A stretch of DNA of 64,000 nucleotides, from contig OZ245760.1 in the NCBI GenBank assembly GCA_965227695.1, positions 1,612,001-1,676,000 on the forward strand, given 5' to 3'. A program made the position numbers and the translations under genes. This stretch comes from UBA1858 sp965227695 (GTDB lineage: Bacteria; Pseudomonadota; Gammaproteobacteria; UBA4575). Of the stretch, positions 24,756 through 35,200 are shown one piece after another. The notes below the pieces were generated by a model that worked only from the letters and a program-made list of their open reading frames with translations, was not told the origin of the DNA and ran no database searches. The first letter of the stretch is position 1; each line of letters begins with the position of its first letter.

Positions 24756-26279
24756 TCAGACTGGATCAGCTATGGTTATGACATCTTTTTGAGCACGCTC
24801 AAACTCTAGTGCATATTCAAGTTCACCCGGGCTTTCTGCGTGAATAGTCATCAGCGTATCTCCCTCGTTGACATGATCACCCAGTCGGACATTCATGCGA
24901 ATGCCTGCTGCTTTATCGGCAGGCGCCCCGGCAAGCTTGGCGATTCTTGAAATAGTACGGTTGTCAAAGCAGCTAATTACACCATCACGCTTGGCAAAAA
25001 TATCATAATGATAGGCCGCATGAGGTGGCTTTTTCATGCCACCCTGAGCCTCGCATATTGCCTGGAATTTTTGCCAGGCCATGCCACTGTTAATAATCTG
25101 CTGCGCTTCGGCATTGCCATGACCGGGTTTGCTGGCTCCTGTAAATTCAAACAAAGTTCCGGCAAGGCTGATGGCGCGTTGTTTTAAGTCTTGTGGTGCA
25201 TCCGGTCGATTTTGCAACACTGAAAGAACATCATGTGCTTCCAGTGCAGGTCCAATTCCTCGTCCGATCGGCTGAATTCCTTCTGACATAATTATATATA
25301 CTTTAAGTCCAAGTGCCTGACCCACAGACTTAAGCTGTTTACAGAGTAATGTCGCCGCTTGCCTGTTTCTTACTTTTGCTGTCATACCCACCGGCATATC
25401 AATGACAATATGGGTTGATCCGGCTGCAATCTTTTTAGAGAGTATGGATGCAATTAACTGGCCCTCACTGTCAATATCAAGTGCTTTTTCTACCCGAATA
25501 AGAATGTCGTCTGCCGGGCTCAAATTAACCGAACCACCCCATGCGATGCAGGCCCCTTCTTTTTCAACCACGCGACGCATGGTTGCCAGATCAAGATTGA
25601 CCGGCGCCAGTGTTTCCATGGTGTCGGCTGTTCCTGAAGGTGAAGTAATTGCACGTGAAGAAGTTTTTGGCATCAGTAAACCTTTGGCTGCCACAATAGG
25701 CACCACAATAGGTGTCGTTCGATTGCCTGGCAAACCACCGACACTGTGTTTGTCAACAACATACTCATTGGGCCACTCAAGCTGCTTGCCGGCACATGCC
25801 ATTGCTTCAGTGAGATGAATAATTTCATCCTGAGTCATGCGATTTCCGGAACAGGCAGCGATAAAGGCTGCCAGATGAACATCCATGTAATGTCCGGCAA
25901 CAATATCGTCAACAATCTCGCGTAACTGATCCGCAGGCAGAGTATTGCCATAAATTTTTGACCTGACAAAAGCGAGAGAGGTGATGGGCTTGGGATAGGA
26001 AAGATGCAGTTCCTGACCTTCTTCTGCATTCAGCAGGCGTCTGGCCGCATTAGAAAGCCCGGCCTGTCCGGGTGGCAACAGGTCTTCGCCAACAATTACT
26101 AAAGTGGCAATAATTGACTGTCCGTTCGCTTGAACATTGACACGTGACATCGCTTCAAAACCCTCTGAGCGCGCGACCGGCGTGTCGCCACGCAGAAAAA
26201 TTACCGGTTCCTGCCGGGTGTCGATGCCAAACTGGCGTGCAACCCGCACTGTTGCATCAATTCGTTCTGTTGTTGTCAT
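24756..26279 (-). CDS. AMP phosphorylase / thymidine phosphorylase homologue
   Basis: A 507-residue nucleoside phosphorylase of the long archaeal-AMP-phosphorylase type. An extra N-terminal domain (about 1-85) precedes the DeoA-like core with DKHSVGGLPGNRTTPIVVP near 178-196, TSSRAITSPSGTADTMETLA near 205-224, and a C-terminal barrel-hammerhead domain. It would release ribose 1,5-bisphosphate from AMP or phosphorolyse thymidine; sequence alone cannot decide. The gene is followed, after an inserted plus-strand group, by the PRPP synthase on the same strand. Confidence 0.85.
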   Translation of the reverse strand: MTTTERIDATVRVARQFGIDTRQEPVIFLRGDTPVARSEGFEAMSRVNVQANGQSIIATLVIVGEDLLPPGQAGLSNAARRLLNAEEGQELHLSYPKPITSLAFVRSKIYGNTLPADQLREIVDDIVAGHYMDVHLAAFIAACSGNRMTQDEIIHLTEAMACAGKQLEWPNEYVVDKHSVGGLPGNRTTPIVVPIVAAKGLLMPKTSSRAITSPSGTADTMETLAPVNLDLATMRRVVEKEGACIAWGGSVNLSPADDILIRVEKALDIDSEGQLIASILSKKIAAGSTHIVIDMPVGMTAKVRNRQAATLLCKQLKSVGQALGLKVYIIMSEGIQPIGRGIGPALEAHDVLSVLQNRPDAPQDLKQRAISLAGTLFEFTGASKPGHGNAEAQQIINSGMAWQKFQAICEAQGGMKKPPHAAYHYDIFAKRDGVISCFDNRTISRIAKLAGAPADKAAGIRMNVRLGDHVNEGDTLMTIHAESPGELEYALEFERAQKDVITIADPV

Positions 26280-26667
26280 AACTTATTTGTGTGATTGGCA
26301 CAGTTATATGCATTGCAGTGAAATAATATGTGAGTGGGATAACGGTCGGTAATTATGATTTATCCTGGATCTTCGCATAGTGTTACTGGTAGATAAGGGT
26401 GTCAACAATTATGAATATGACGATATTGCCATCGACGTTGATTATAAATCGAACCTTGTAATCACAGTGATGTAATTTGCCTGATGATATTGATCTACAT
26501 CAACACACAATAATTTATTTTGACTTTTAATAAGTATTAATCTGATTGGTTGTTGTTCATTTTTATCAGTACATTGTTGATGCGTATGTATTATCAAGAA
26601 TGTTGAAAAAAGATGAGTTCAAATAGCCAATCTTGCGAATATTTATAAGTATTCAAAGGATGGCGCA
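26280..26667. other. Divergent control region
   Basis: 388 bases between the divergent phosphorylase gene and the DUF1269-like gene. It contains a perfect FNR-type palindrome at 26490-26503 and is otherwise AT-rich with no gene. The ribosome site AAGGATGG precedes the ATG at 26668. Confidence 0.6.
26490..26503. promoter_or_regulatory. FNR/Anr-type box
   Basis: TTGATCTACATCAA matches TTGATnnnnATCAA exactly. It lies 165 bases before the DUF1269-like/ZIP/fhs operon and about 210 bases before the divergent phosphorylase gene, so it could serve either. Confidence 0.65.
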
Positions 26668-27186
26668 ATGAGTAAAATGAGGATTTTCTTTCTGGTCCCG
26701 ACAATTAAGATTGCAAAAAATATTGTTGATGAGCTGCTATTGGCCAGGGTCCCTGAAAAGCATATTCATGTTATTGCCAAAAACGGGACGCCACTTGACG
26801 ATTTGCCCGAAGCATCCCTGTTAGAAAAGTCGGACTTTAAACATGCATTGGAAAAAGGACTTGCACTCGGCGGTTTGACCGGGTTGCTGGCCGGGCTTGT
26901 GGCAGTGACTTTTCCACCTGCAGGTCTGGTGTATGCAGGTGGAGCCGTGGTTCTTGGCAGCACATTGGCGGGCGCCGGTGTTGGTGCATGGTTATCCAGC
27001 ATGGTAGGGATAAGCCTGCCGAATGCCTGCCTGAAGCGCTTTCAGTCGGCAATTGATCAGGGTGAATTATTGATGTTTGTCGAACTTTCGCCCGATAAGA
27101 AAGATTCGATCATTCAGTCTATTCGCCGACATCATCCAGAAGTTGATTTTGGAGGACTTGATCCAGAGTATCCCGTATTTCCCTGA
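26668..27186 (+). CDS. DUF1269-like membrane-associated protein
   Basis: A 172-residue protein. It begins with a ferredoxin-like half (RIFFLVPTIKIAKNIVDELL), then a Gly/Ala-rich hydrophobic hairpin (about 66-115, GLALGGLTGLLAGLVAV and GAGVGAWLSSMVG), then a C-terminal half (GELLMFVELSPDKKDSIIQS). This is the layout of DUF1269/Ypp-type stress-related proteins. The function is unknown. It precedes the ZIP transporter by 13 bases. Confidence 0.7.
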   Translation: MSKMRIFFLVPTIKIAKNIVDELLLARVPEKHIHVIAKNGTPLDDLPEASLLEKSDFKHALEKGLALGGLTGLLAGLVAVTFPPAGLVYAGGAVVLGSTLAGAGVGAWLSSMVGISLPNACLKRFQSAIDQGELLMFVELSPDKKDSIIQSIRRHHPEVDFGGLDPEYPVFP

Positions 27187-27199
27187 ACGTGTGTAAAAA

Positions 27200-27946
27200 A
27201 TGAATGCCGGGCAGGAGGTGTTTGCATACATCCTTGTTAGCGGATTCCTGATGAGCAGTATCGCACTCATCGGTAGTATCACGCTCATCATCAATAAAAA
27301 AACGCTCGAGCACATTTTATTGATGTTAGTGTCATTATCTGCCGGTTCGTTGCTGGGCGGTGCTTTCTTTCATCTTCTGCCTGCAGCACTTATTGCCATA
27401 GGCTCGGTCACTCATACTTTTGCATGGACACTCACAGGCTTTGCGATTTTTTTCGTGATTGAACAATTTCTGCATTGGCGTCACTGTCATTCTGCCGTTG
27501 TGTCTGCACGCCAGCCACTGACATATTTAATTTTAATCGGTGACGGACTGCATAATTTTGTTGGTGGATTAGCCATAGGGAGTACTTTTCTGATTGATAT
27601 TCGATTGGGGATAATGGCCTGGCTGGCCGCCGTGGCTCATGAAATACCGCAGGAGCTGGGTGATTTTGGTGTTTTAATATATGGTGGCTGGCAAAAGACA
27701 AGCGCACTTGTTTTTAATTTTATTTCAGGATTGACATTTTTACTTGGGGGGATTGTCAGTTATTTGTTGTCTTACTTAATTGATGTGAGTGTTCTGGTGG
27801 CACTGGCAGCCGGGAATTTTATTTACATCGCTGCCTCAGACCTTATCCCGGAGGTAAACAAACAGGTGGGGCTTAAAAAAAGCCTGTATAACTTCATTTT
27901 CTTTGCGGTGGGAATTTGCCTGCTCTATGTCCTGAGTGTTCAATAA
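27200..27946 (+). CDS. ZIP family metal transporter
   Basis: A 248-residue ZIP (ZupT-like) permease with about eight membrane segments. Metal-binding helices: GDGLHNFVGGLAIG (about 114-127) and HEIPQELGDFGVLI (about 147-160), with the family's His and Glu residues. The loop has only a short His region (WRHCHS). It imports a divalent metal such as zinc or iron. The stop overlaps the leader of fhs. Confidence 0.9.
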   Translation: MNAGQEVFAYILVSGFLMSSIALIGSITLIINKKTLEHILLMLVSLSAGSLLGGAFFHLLPAALIAIGSVTHTFAWTLTGFAIFFVIEQFLHWRHCHSAVVSARQPLTYLILIGDGLHNFVGGLAIGSTFLIDIRLGIMAWLAAVAHEIPQELGDFGVLIYGGWQKTSALVFNFISGLTFLLGGIVSYLLSYLIDVSVLVALAAGNFIYIAASDLIPEVNKQVGLKKSLYNFIFFAVGICLLYVLSVQ

Positions 27947-27962
27947 TGCGCAAGTGAAAGAA

Positions 27963-29663
27963 ATGAAAACGATCACACAGTTATCTCATATGTTAGGTCT
28001 TCTGCCTGAAGAGCTAATCCCTTATGGTCATTATGTTGCCAAACTTGACTATCAGAAAATATTATCCAGACTCAACCATTATCCGTCTGGCAGGTATGTG
28101 AATGTCACAGCAATCACACCAACGCCACTTGGAGAGGGCAAAACAACGGTGACGATCGGCCTGGTCGATGCGCTGGCACGCCTTGATAAAAAAGCGATTG
28201 GCGCTATACGACAGCCCTCCAGCGGGCCGACTTTCAATATTAAAGGCTCCGGTGCCGGAGGTGGCCGCGCAAAGTGCATGCCGCATGATGAGATTAGCCT
28301 GGGACTGACCGGCGATATTGATGCTGTGACCAATGCGCACAACCTGTCAATGGTGGCACTGACCAGTCGCATACACCATGAAAGGCAATATTCTGATGAA
28401 GTTTTGACATTAAAGAATTTAAGCCGACTGAATATTGATCCTGACAGAATTGTGTCAAAGTGGGCTATTGATTATTGCGCGCAGGCATTGCGACACATTG
28501 TAATGACAATCGGATCCTGCAATGAAGGCATTCAAATACCGAGCGGATTTCAAATCAGCGTTTCCTCGGAGTTAATGGCGATTGTTTCAATTAGCCGTGG
28601 ATTAAAGGAACTTCGTGAAAGAGTCTCCAGAATAATACTTGCCTATTCTACCCGGGGCCAACCTGTGACGACTGCCGATCTGGAAGTCGATGGCGCAATT
28701 ACTGCTCTGTTAGTAAAAAGCCTTAATCCTAACCTGGTGCAAACCAGTGAGGGACAACCGATACTGATGCATAGTGGGCCTTTTGCAAATATTGCACTGG
28801 GGCAATCATCTATTCTGGCAGACTATCTGGGTCTCAAACTTGCTGATTATCATGTCACAGAAAGTGGCTTTGGGTCAGATATCGGTTATGAAAAGTTCTG
28901 GAATGTGAAATGTCGTCTGAGTGGATTAAGGCCTGATTGTGTAGTGCTGGTGGTAACCATGCGTGCACTTAAAATGCAGGGTGATGTGAAAAATTATCGC
29001 GCCTTTTGTCCTGTAACAGACTATACACGCCCGGACTCCCGTTTACTTGAAAATGGGCTTGAAAATCTCTGGGCACATATTGGTATTATTCAGCGCAGTG
29101 GTATTACGCCAATTGTCTGTATCAACCATTTCATACGTGATCATTCCGATGAAATTCAGCAATTAACCCGCATCCTCCGCGACAAAGATATTCAGTGTGT
29201 CGTATCACAGCACTGGCAACAGGGAAGCGAGGGTGCTCTGGCACTGGCAAGATCTGTCATTGACGCGTGTCAACAACCTGGCAGATTTAACTTCCTTTAT
29301 TGCGATGACATCAGCATAGAAAATAAAATCAGTAGTATTGCAACCCAGCTATATGGTGCTGACCGGGTGACTTATTCCGCACAATCCAAAGAGAAGATTG
29401 AATACATAACGAAGAATAAACCCTTTAAAAAATTCCAAATATGCATGGCTAAAACACCACACAGCCTTAGCGATAATCCACAACTCAAAGGAAGACCTGC
29501 CGGCTGGCAGTTGATGGTTCGTGACATATTGATTTTTCAGGGGGCGGAGCTGATTGTGCCTGTCACCGGAGAGATCAATCTACTTCCAGGCACTGGCTCT
29601 GAACCTGCATTTCGCAATATTGATGTCAATGTTGATAATGGTGAAATTACCGGACTGTTTTAG
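27963..29663 (+). CDS. fhs: Formate-tetrahydrofolate ligase
   Basis: A 566-residue 10-formyl-THF synthetase, close to the usual 556. It makes 10-formyl-THF from formate, THF and ATP for one-carbon metabolism. The P-loop-like TPTPLGEGKTTVTIGL lies near residues 52-67, followed by RQPSSGPTFNIKGSGAGGG and the C-terminal INLLPGTGSEPAFRNIDV. The ATG at 27963 (GTGAAAG upstream) is preferred to a GTG at 27936 inside the ZIP gene. Confidence 0.93.
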   Translation: MKTITQLSHMLGLLPEELIPYGHYVAKLDYQKILSRLNHYPSGRYVNVTAITPTPLGEGKTTVTIGLVDALARLDKKAIGAIRQPSSGPTFNIKGSGAGGGRAKCMPHDEISLGLTGDIDAVTNAHNLSMVALTSRIHHERQYSDEVLTLKNLSRLNIDPDRIVSKWAIDYCAQALRHIVMTIGSCNEGIQIPSGFQISVSSELMAIVSISRGLKELRERVSRIILAYSTRGQPVTTADLEVDGAITALLVKSLNPNLVQTSEGQPILMHSGPFANIALGQSSILADYLGLKLADYHVTESGFGSDIGYEKFWNVKCRLSGLRPDCVVLVVTMRALKMQGDVKNYRAFCPVTDYTRPDSRLLENGLENLWAHIGIIQRSGITPIVCINHFIRDHSDEIQQLTRILRDKDIQCVVSQHWQQGSEGALALARSVIDACQQPGRFNFLYCDDISIENKISSIATQLYGADRVTYSAQSKEKIEYITKNKPFKKFQICMAKTPHSLSDNPQLKGRPAGWQLMVRDILIFQGAELIVPVTGEINLLPGTGSEPAFRNIDVNVDNGEITGLF

Positions 29664-29697
29664 AACCCTTCGCTGAGCACGACGGGTTAAAATGTGG

Positions 29698-29877
29698 TTA
29701 ATTAATCTTAAAATTCCTGTGAAGATTTGGGCAGGCCCGCCAGTTGGCATCATTCCGCAACAGGGTCTGATGGCAGGTCATTTCCTCGGCGACTTGCTTG
29801 GTTAACAAGTCGCCGGGATTTAACAAATAGCCTTTCGCATCGGCTCCAATGACTGAGTTGTTTGCTTTAAATACCAT
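29698..29877 (-). CDS. Short TusE/DsrC-like protein, probably truncated
   Basis: A 59-codon minus-strand frame. The first half (SVIGADAKGYLLNPGDLL, then KQVAEEMT) resembles the N-terminal IxxDxxGYLxNxxDWxxxVA pattern of TusE/DsrC sulfur-relay proteins. The second half does not match, and the C-terminal Cys of the family is absent. No clear ribosome site. It may be a shortened or decayed copy, or a chance frame, since a perfect inverted repeat lies inside it. Confidence 0.35.
   Translation of the reverse strand: MVFKANNSVIGADAKGYLLNPGDLLTKQVAEEMTCHQTLLRNDANWRACPNLHRNFKIN
29787..29815. other. Perfect 10-bp inverted repeat
   Basis: CGGCGACTTG and CAAGTCGCCG are separated by nine bases, 124 bases after fhs. 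It has no T-run but could help end transcription between the convergent fhs and Tat-protein genes. It lies within the small minus-strand frame at 29698-29877. Confidence 0.4.
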
Positions 29878-29932
29878 ATTCGCGGATCCGATCCACCTCG
29901 CTTTTTAGAGTGTTTGCCTGGGTAATCCTCAA

Positions 29933-30268
29933 TTACAAAGCTTCCCATTTGCGCCAGGCTTTCATGGGACCTGTGATGGGAGTGGTTGTAGTTTGATAAT
30001 TATGGCTTTCGGGGTTATTACACCAGCCAAGTGATTCGCAATAAACTTTTTCTTTATCCTGCGATACCCGGCGTTGTCCGCCCCAGTAGCGACACGTGGC
30101 ACATACGCCCTCTTGCGAGGCATCAATGGCCACCGCGCGTGAATGCATCATTTTATTCTGGTGTTTATGCTCGGACGCCATCGCATTTAAACCGGTTAAA
30201 CCAAGCAAACTGGTCGAAATTAATACACCACTGTTTTTTAACACTTGTCTGCGTTTGTTGTCATGCAT
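29933..30268 (-). CDS. Tat-exported small cysteine-rich protein
   Basis: From the ATG at 30268, 111 residues. The twin-arginine signal NKRRQVLKNSG is followed by a hydrophobic stretch ending AMA. The mature part has four cysteines as CATC and then CESLGWC, close to HiPIP-like spacing but not matching it (the last two are only five residues apart). The Tat signal suggests a folded metal or Fe-S protein in the periplasm, perhaps an electron carrier. The Trp-rich tail is MKAWRKWEAL. An FNR-like box lies about 80 bases upstream. Confidence 0.75.
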   Translation of the reverse strand: MHDNKRRQVLKNSGVLISTSLLGLTGLNAMASEHKHQNKMMHSRAVAIDASQEGVCATCRYWGGQRRVSQDKEKVYCESLGWCNNPESHNYQTTTTPITGPMKAWRKWEAL

Positions 30269-30346
30269 GGTAATAAGCCTCATTTGAAGTTATACGGAAT
30301 TAGATTACAATCTGTGCCAAATATACTGTCAGCAACCGTATAGAGG

Positions 30347-30360
30347 TTGATGCAAGTCAA
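30347..30360. promoter_or_regulatory. FNR-like box upstream of the Tat protein gene
   Basis: TTGATGCAAGTCAA differs by one base from TTGATnnnnATCAA and lies 79-92 bases before the minus-strand start at 30268. Confidence 0.5.
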
Positions 30361-30483
30361 TTCACGTGTACGTTTGCAAACTTTGCAAGCGATAATTACA
30401 GACAAGCCACCTCAATGGCATTATCAAGTTAACAGATGAGGCCTAGAGTTATGACCATTGCAGTTGCTTCATTGTCATGCCAT

Positions 30484-30497
30484 TTGATTTAAATCAA
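30484..30497. promoter_or_regulatory. FNR/Anr-type box upstream of the RND operon
   Basis: TTGATTTAAATCAA is a perfect match to the FNR consensus and a perfect palindrome. It lies 85 bases before the outer-membrane factor gene, suggesting anaerobic or nitrosative control of the efflux operon. Confidence 0.65.
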
Positions 30498-30581
30498 TAT
30501 ATTGATATCCATGACTGGCCATTACAAGAGTATGATAGTCAGTGCATGTGTGCTGTTAACAAAAATAATTAAATACCAAGA

Positions 30582-32141
30582 ATGAAATATATTGTTGTCA
30601 ATATCTGCCGACAGCTAATGTATTGTCTGGTGGCATGCTACCTGATGGCATGTACGACATTGGGCCCGGATTATCAGCGCCCGGCTGTAGATCTCTCAGA
30701 GCAGTGGCTGAATAAAAATGCCGGGCTTGATGAGACACAAAATAGCGATCACCGTGACTGGTGGACAACATTTGACGACCCGGTCCTCAATAAATTGGTT
30801 GAGTATGCCTATCAGCAGAATTACCCGCTGCAAATGGCCGGTGTTCAAATACTGGAAGCCAAAGCACAACTTCAGGTGGCACTGGGGCAGCGCTATCCTC
30901 AGCAACAACAGCTACGTGCTGCCGCAACATATCACTCATTGAGTGAATCGCGTGCAAATACATTCAAGAATTCATTCATTAGCCAGGATTTTAACTATTG
31001 GGATTATGACATCGGTATCGCAGCCTCCTGGGAACTCGATTTGTGGGGTAAATTTGGACGCGCAATACAGTCTGCAAATGCCACTCTGCTTGCGCAGCTG
31101 GCACATTATGATGAGTATTTGATTAGCCTGATTGCACAGGTGGCAGACAGTTATATTGCGATCCGGACATTCGAGGCACGCCTGGCACTGGCGAATAAAA
31201 ATGTTGAAATCCAGCAAAAAAGCCTGCGTATCACCAGGGCGCGTTTTGATAACGGTGCGACCTCGGAACTGGATGTGCAACAGGCACGCGCGCTACTGAA
31301 TAATACACGGGCGACTATCCCAACCATTGAAACAGGACTGCATCAGGCCAAAAATGCGCTAAGTGTATTATTGGCGATCAGGCCTGCCAATCTTGATGCT
31401 TTGCTGGGAGCCGCGACAGGAAATATTCCGCAGGCGCAATCATCTATTATTGTTGGTGTGCCGGCTGAATTGCTCCGGCGACGCCCCGATATAAAGCATG
31501 CAGAATATATGGCGGCGGCGCAAAGTGCACGGATTGGAGTGGCAAAAGCAGAATTGTATCCGAGTTTTTCACTATTTGGTTCCCTCGGGTTTGTTGCCAG
31601 TGATGGTGCCAGTCTGACAAGTACGGGCAAGGACGGAACAGGGCAATTGTTGCAAAGTCAAAGTGTTGAATTTGTCGGCGGGCCCGGTCTGCGCTGGAAT
31701 CTGTTTAACTATGGTCGGCTTAAAAATCTGGTGCGTGTGCAGGATGCCCGGTTTCAGCAGCGCCTGCTTAATTACCAGCAAACAGTATTGCGTGCCGCAA
31801 GAGAAGTTGAAGATGCCATGACCGGATATATTCGCAGCAAAAATGAACTGCAATACTTACATGAAAGTGTCAATGCTGCAGAACGTGCCGTCACACTGGC
31901 ATTACTGCAATATCGTGATGGAGTCAGTGATTACACTCGCGTACTGGACACACAAACATTTCTGGTCACACAGCAGGACCGTCTTACGGCGACAAGTGGA
32001 ATAGTGGCAAGTTATGCCGTTGCTGTATATCGCGCACTTGGTGGTGGCTGGCAGATCCGTGAACATCAGCACTACGTCTCTGAGGAGATTATTAAGCAGA
32101 TGCGCGAGAGAACAGACTGGAATGGAACCCTCACACAATGA
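30582..32141 (+). CDS. RND efflux outer-membrane lipoprotein, NodT family
   Basis: A 519-residue outer-membrane factor. Lipoprotein signal with lipobox LMAC at about residues 22-25, then TTLGPDYQRP, the typical start of the mature NodT/OprM group. Two repeated OEP halves follow, with ELLRRRPDIKHAEYMAAAQS near 300. It forms the outer channel of the tripartite pump with the RND and adaptor proteins encoded next. Confidence 0.9.
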   Translation: MKYIVVNICRQLMYCLVACYLMACTTLGPDYQRPAVDLSEQWLNKNAGLDETQNSDHRDWWTTFDDPVLNKLVEYAYQQNYPLQMAGVQILEAKAQLQVALGQRYPQQQQLRAAATYHSLSESRANTFKNSFISQDFNYWDYDIGIAASWELDLWGKFGRAIQSANATLLAQLAHYDEYLISLIAQVADSYIAIRTFEARLALANKNVEIQQKSLRITRARFDNGATSELDVQQARALLNNTRATIPTIETGLHQAKNALSVLLAIRPANLDALLGAATGNIPQAQSSIIVGVPAELLRRRPDIKHAEYMAAAQSARIGVAKAELYPSFSLFGSLGFVASDGASLTSTGKDGTGQLLQSQSVEFVGGPGLRWNLFNYGRLKNLVRVQDARFQQRLLNYQQTVLRAAREVEDAMTGYIRSKNELQYLHESVNAAERAVTLALLQYRDGVSDYTRVLDTQTFLVTQQDRLTATSGIVASYAVAVYRALGGGWQIREHQHYVSEEIIKQMRERTDWNGTLTQ

Positions 32142-32204
32142 TCCCTGTGTCATGCATGCAGTCATTTAAAGTCACCCGTCGAGAAATAATTTAACAGTCA
32201 GCGT

Positions 32205-35200
32205 ATGGAATCTTCCGGTCAGTCAGCAAATAAATCAGGATTTTTTTACCGCCTGATCAGTTTATTTTTAACAGGAAATGTTGCACCGTTTCTGATATTG
32301 CTGTCCTTGATTGCCGGTATCGTGGCTATTTCCATCACGCCTCGTGAAGAAGAGCCTCAAATTGTTGTCCCGATTGCCGATGTGCATATTCGCGCCCCCG
32401 GGTTGCCACTGGAAGATGTCGAAAGGCAGGTATCCACACGCCTGGAAAAACTGCTGGCACAAATCGATGGCGTTGAACATGTTTATTCGGTATCCAAAGC
32501 CGGGCAGGCTATTGTTACGGTACGCTTTTATGTCGGTGAAGACCGCGAAGACAGCCTGATAAAAATTTACAATAAAATATACTCCAATATCGACAACGTT
32601 CATCCGGATATTGCGAGCTGGGTGGTTAAACCCATCGAAATTGATGATGTGCCGATTATCAATGTGTCTTTATGGAGCGACCGCCCGGAAGTCATTGATG
32701 ATTATGCATTGCGACGCATTGCTGAAGAGCTGGAAATCGAGTTTCAGGCGCTTCCTGACACAAACCAAAGCCAGGTGATTGGTGGACGACCGCGTGTGAT
32801 CCGGGTTGAACTTGATGTCAATGCCCTGTCAGCACGTCAAACAGCCGTACTGGATGTGGCCTGGGCACTTGGCGTATCCAATGTGCGCCAGCATGCAGGA
32901 CATTTCTCCCGTGCTGATACAAACCTGGTGGTCGAGGCCGGAGACTTTTTTCAGGATGCCGATGATCTGCGCCACGCGGTTGTTAACGTGGTCGATGGTA
33001 TCCCTGTTTATCTGCAGGATGTGGCAACGGTGACAGATGGTCCTGCAGAGCAGTCGACCTATACCTGGATAGGTTTTGGTCCGGCGTCATCCCAAGTCAC
33101 GGTTCCCGCCGGAAATCAGTTGTATCCGGCAGTCCATATTGCAGTGGCCAAGAAAAAAGGCAGCAACGCGGTCGAAGTGGCGGAGCGTGTTGAGCGGCGA
33201 TTGCAAGAGTTTAAAGACAGCCATTTCCCGCAAGGAGTTTATGCTACGGTCACGCGTAATTATGGTGATACGGCCAACGATAAAGTCAACGAATTACTCG
33301 AAGCACTGATTGTAGCCATCATCATTGTCGTGGGTTTGATTGCCATGACCCTTGGCTGGCGCGAAGGGCTGATTATTGCTGCCGCAGTGCCCATTACGTT
33401 TTCACTGACCCTGATTATCAATTACTGGGCAGGTTATACCATTAACCGTGTCACACTGTTTGCACTGATACTTTCACTCGGACTGGTCGTGGATGACCCG
33501 ATCGTCGATGTTGAAAACATATATCGCCATCTGCGGCTTAAGCGTGAGTCAGCTCTCAATGCAGTAAAAACGGCCATGATAGAAGTCATGCCACCCATCG
33601 TATTGTCCACATTGGCCGTTGTGGTCGCGTTTTTGCCACTTATGTTCATAACCGGCATGATGGGTCCATATATGCGACCAATGGCTTTGAATGTTCCGGT
33701 CGCCATGATCATGTCGACCCTGGTGGCCATCACTATTACACCCTGGCTGACTTATCATGCGTTGCGCAACAATGTAAACAAGAAGCAGGACACTCACGCC
33801 AAACCGGTTGAACAATCACTGCTGTACTCGCTGTACTCCCGGGTGCTGGGTCCATTACTCGACAATACCCGACGTGCCTGGTTGTTATTAATTGCCACCA
33901 TGATACTTTTTATGATTGCCGCATCGCTGGTGGTTGGTCGTGCAGTACCTTTAAAGCTACTGCCATTTGATAATAAAAATGAACTGCAAATTATCATCAA
34001 CCCTAAAGAAGGCACTACGCTGGAGCGTACCGATGCCATTGTCAGAGAAATGACTTCTATTTTACTGGCAACGCCTGAAGTTAAAAACGTTCACACCTAT
34101 ACCGGGCTGGCATCGCCAATGGATTTTAATGGACTTGTGCGACATTATTTTTTGAGGCAGGGACCACAGGCTGCTGATATCCGTATTAACCTGGCAGATA
34201 AGTTTCAACGTAAAATGCAGTCTCATGAAATCGCACTCAGACTTCGTGATGCACTCGAGCAGGTGGCCAAAAACAATGATACACGCATTGCTATCGTTGA
34301 AGTGCCACCAGGCCCGCCTGTGTTATCAACCATTACTGCAGAGATTTACGCCCAGCCCGGTACCGACTATGACACCATGCAGCAAGCCGCGCATGTACTG
34401 GCGCATCGCCTGTCGCAGGAAATCGGCGTCTCTGATGTCGACACCTCGGTCGAGGATGACACCGAAAAAATCATGTTTGTTACCGACCAGCAAAAGGCGG
34501 CACTTTCCGGAATTGCGACACAGGATATTGCCAATACTTTGCAGCTGGCGCTGTCAGGACATGAAGTCAGTCGCTTGCATATTGCTGATGAAGTGAATCC
34601 CATTCCAATACAGCTTCATCTGAATCGCGCGGACAGGTCAGGTCTTGAACAGATCAAGGCACTGGCTGTAAAAGGACGCCCGGGAATTACTAAAGTGAGT
34701 GAGGATGGCGGTGTCAATAATGCGCCGACACCGATGGTACGCCTTGGTGAACTCGGTACACTGGAACATTTGCCCCTGGAAAAGTCGATTCACCATAAAA
34801 ATCTGCAACGTGTTGCATTTGTCTATGCTGAAGCCGTGGGCCGTGCACCCGCTGAAATTGTGGCGGATGTTGCGGCAGATTTACAGCTCGATGATCAGCC
34901 AGATACCCGTTCTTCAGCGTCAGAAAACCAGCCACACGCGCTGCAACAACGTCATTACCTGGCCAATGGAGCAGGCATTCCCTGGTCGTTGCCTGAAGGC
35001 GTTAACATTGAATGGTTTGGTGAAGGGGAATTGAATATCACTAAAGACGTATTTATTGATCTGGGCATTGCATTTGCGGTGGCCCTGATTGGTATTTACA
35101 TGCTGCTTGTGTACCAGACTCACAGTTACGTCATGCCCTTAATTTTAATGATTTCCATCCCGTTAACCGTGATTGGCATCGTTCCTGGCTTCTGGATTCT

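Noticed and set aside
29933..30268. High-potential iron-sulfur protein (HiPIP)
   Set aside because: The last two cysteines are five residues apart rather than about thirteen, so the HiPIP pattern is not met.
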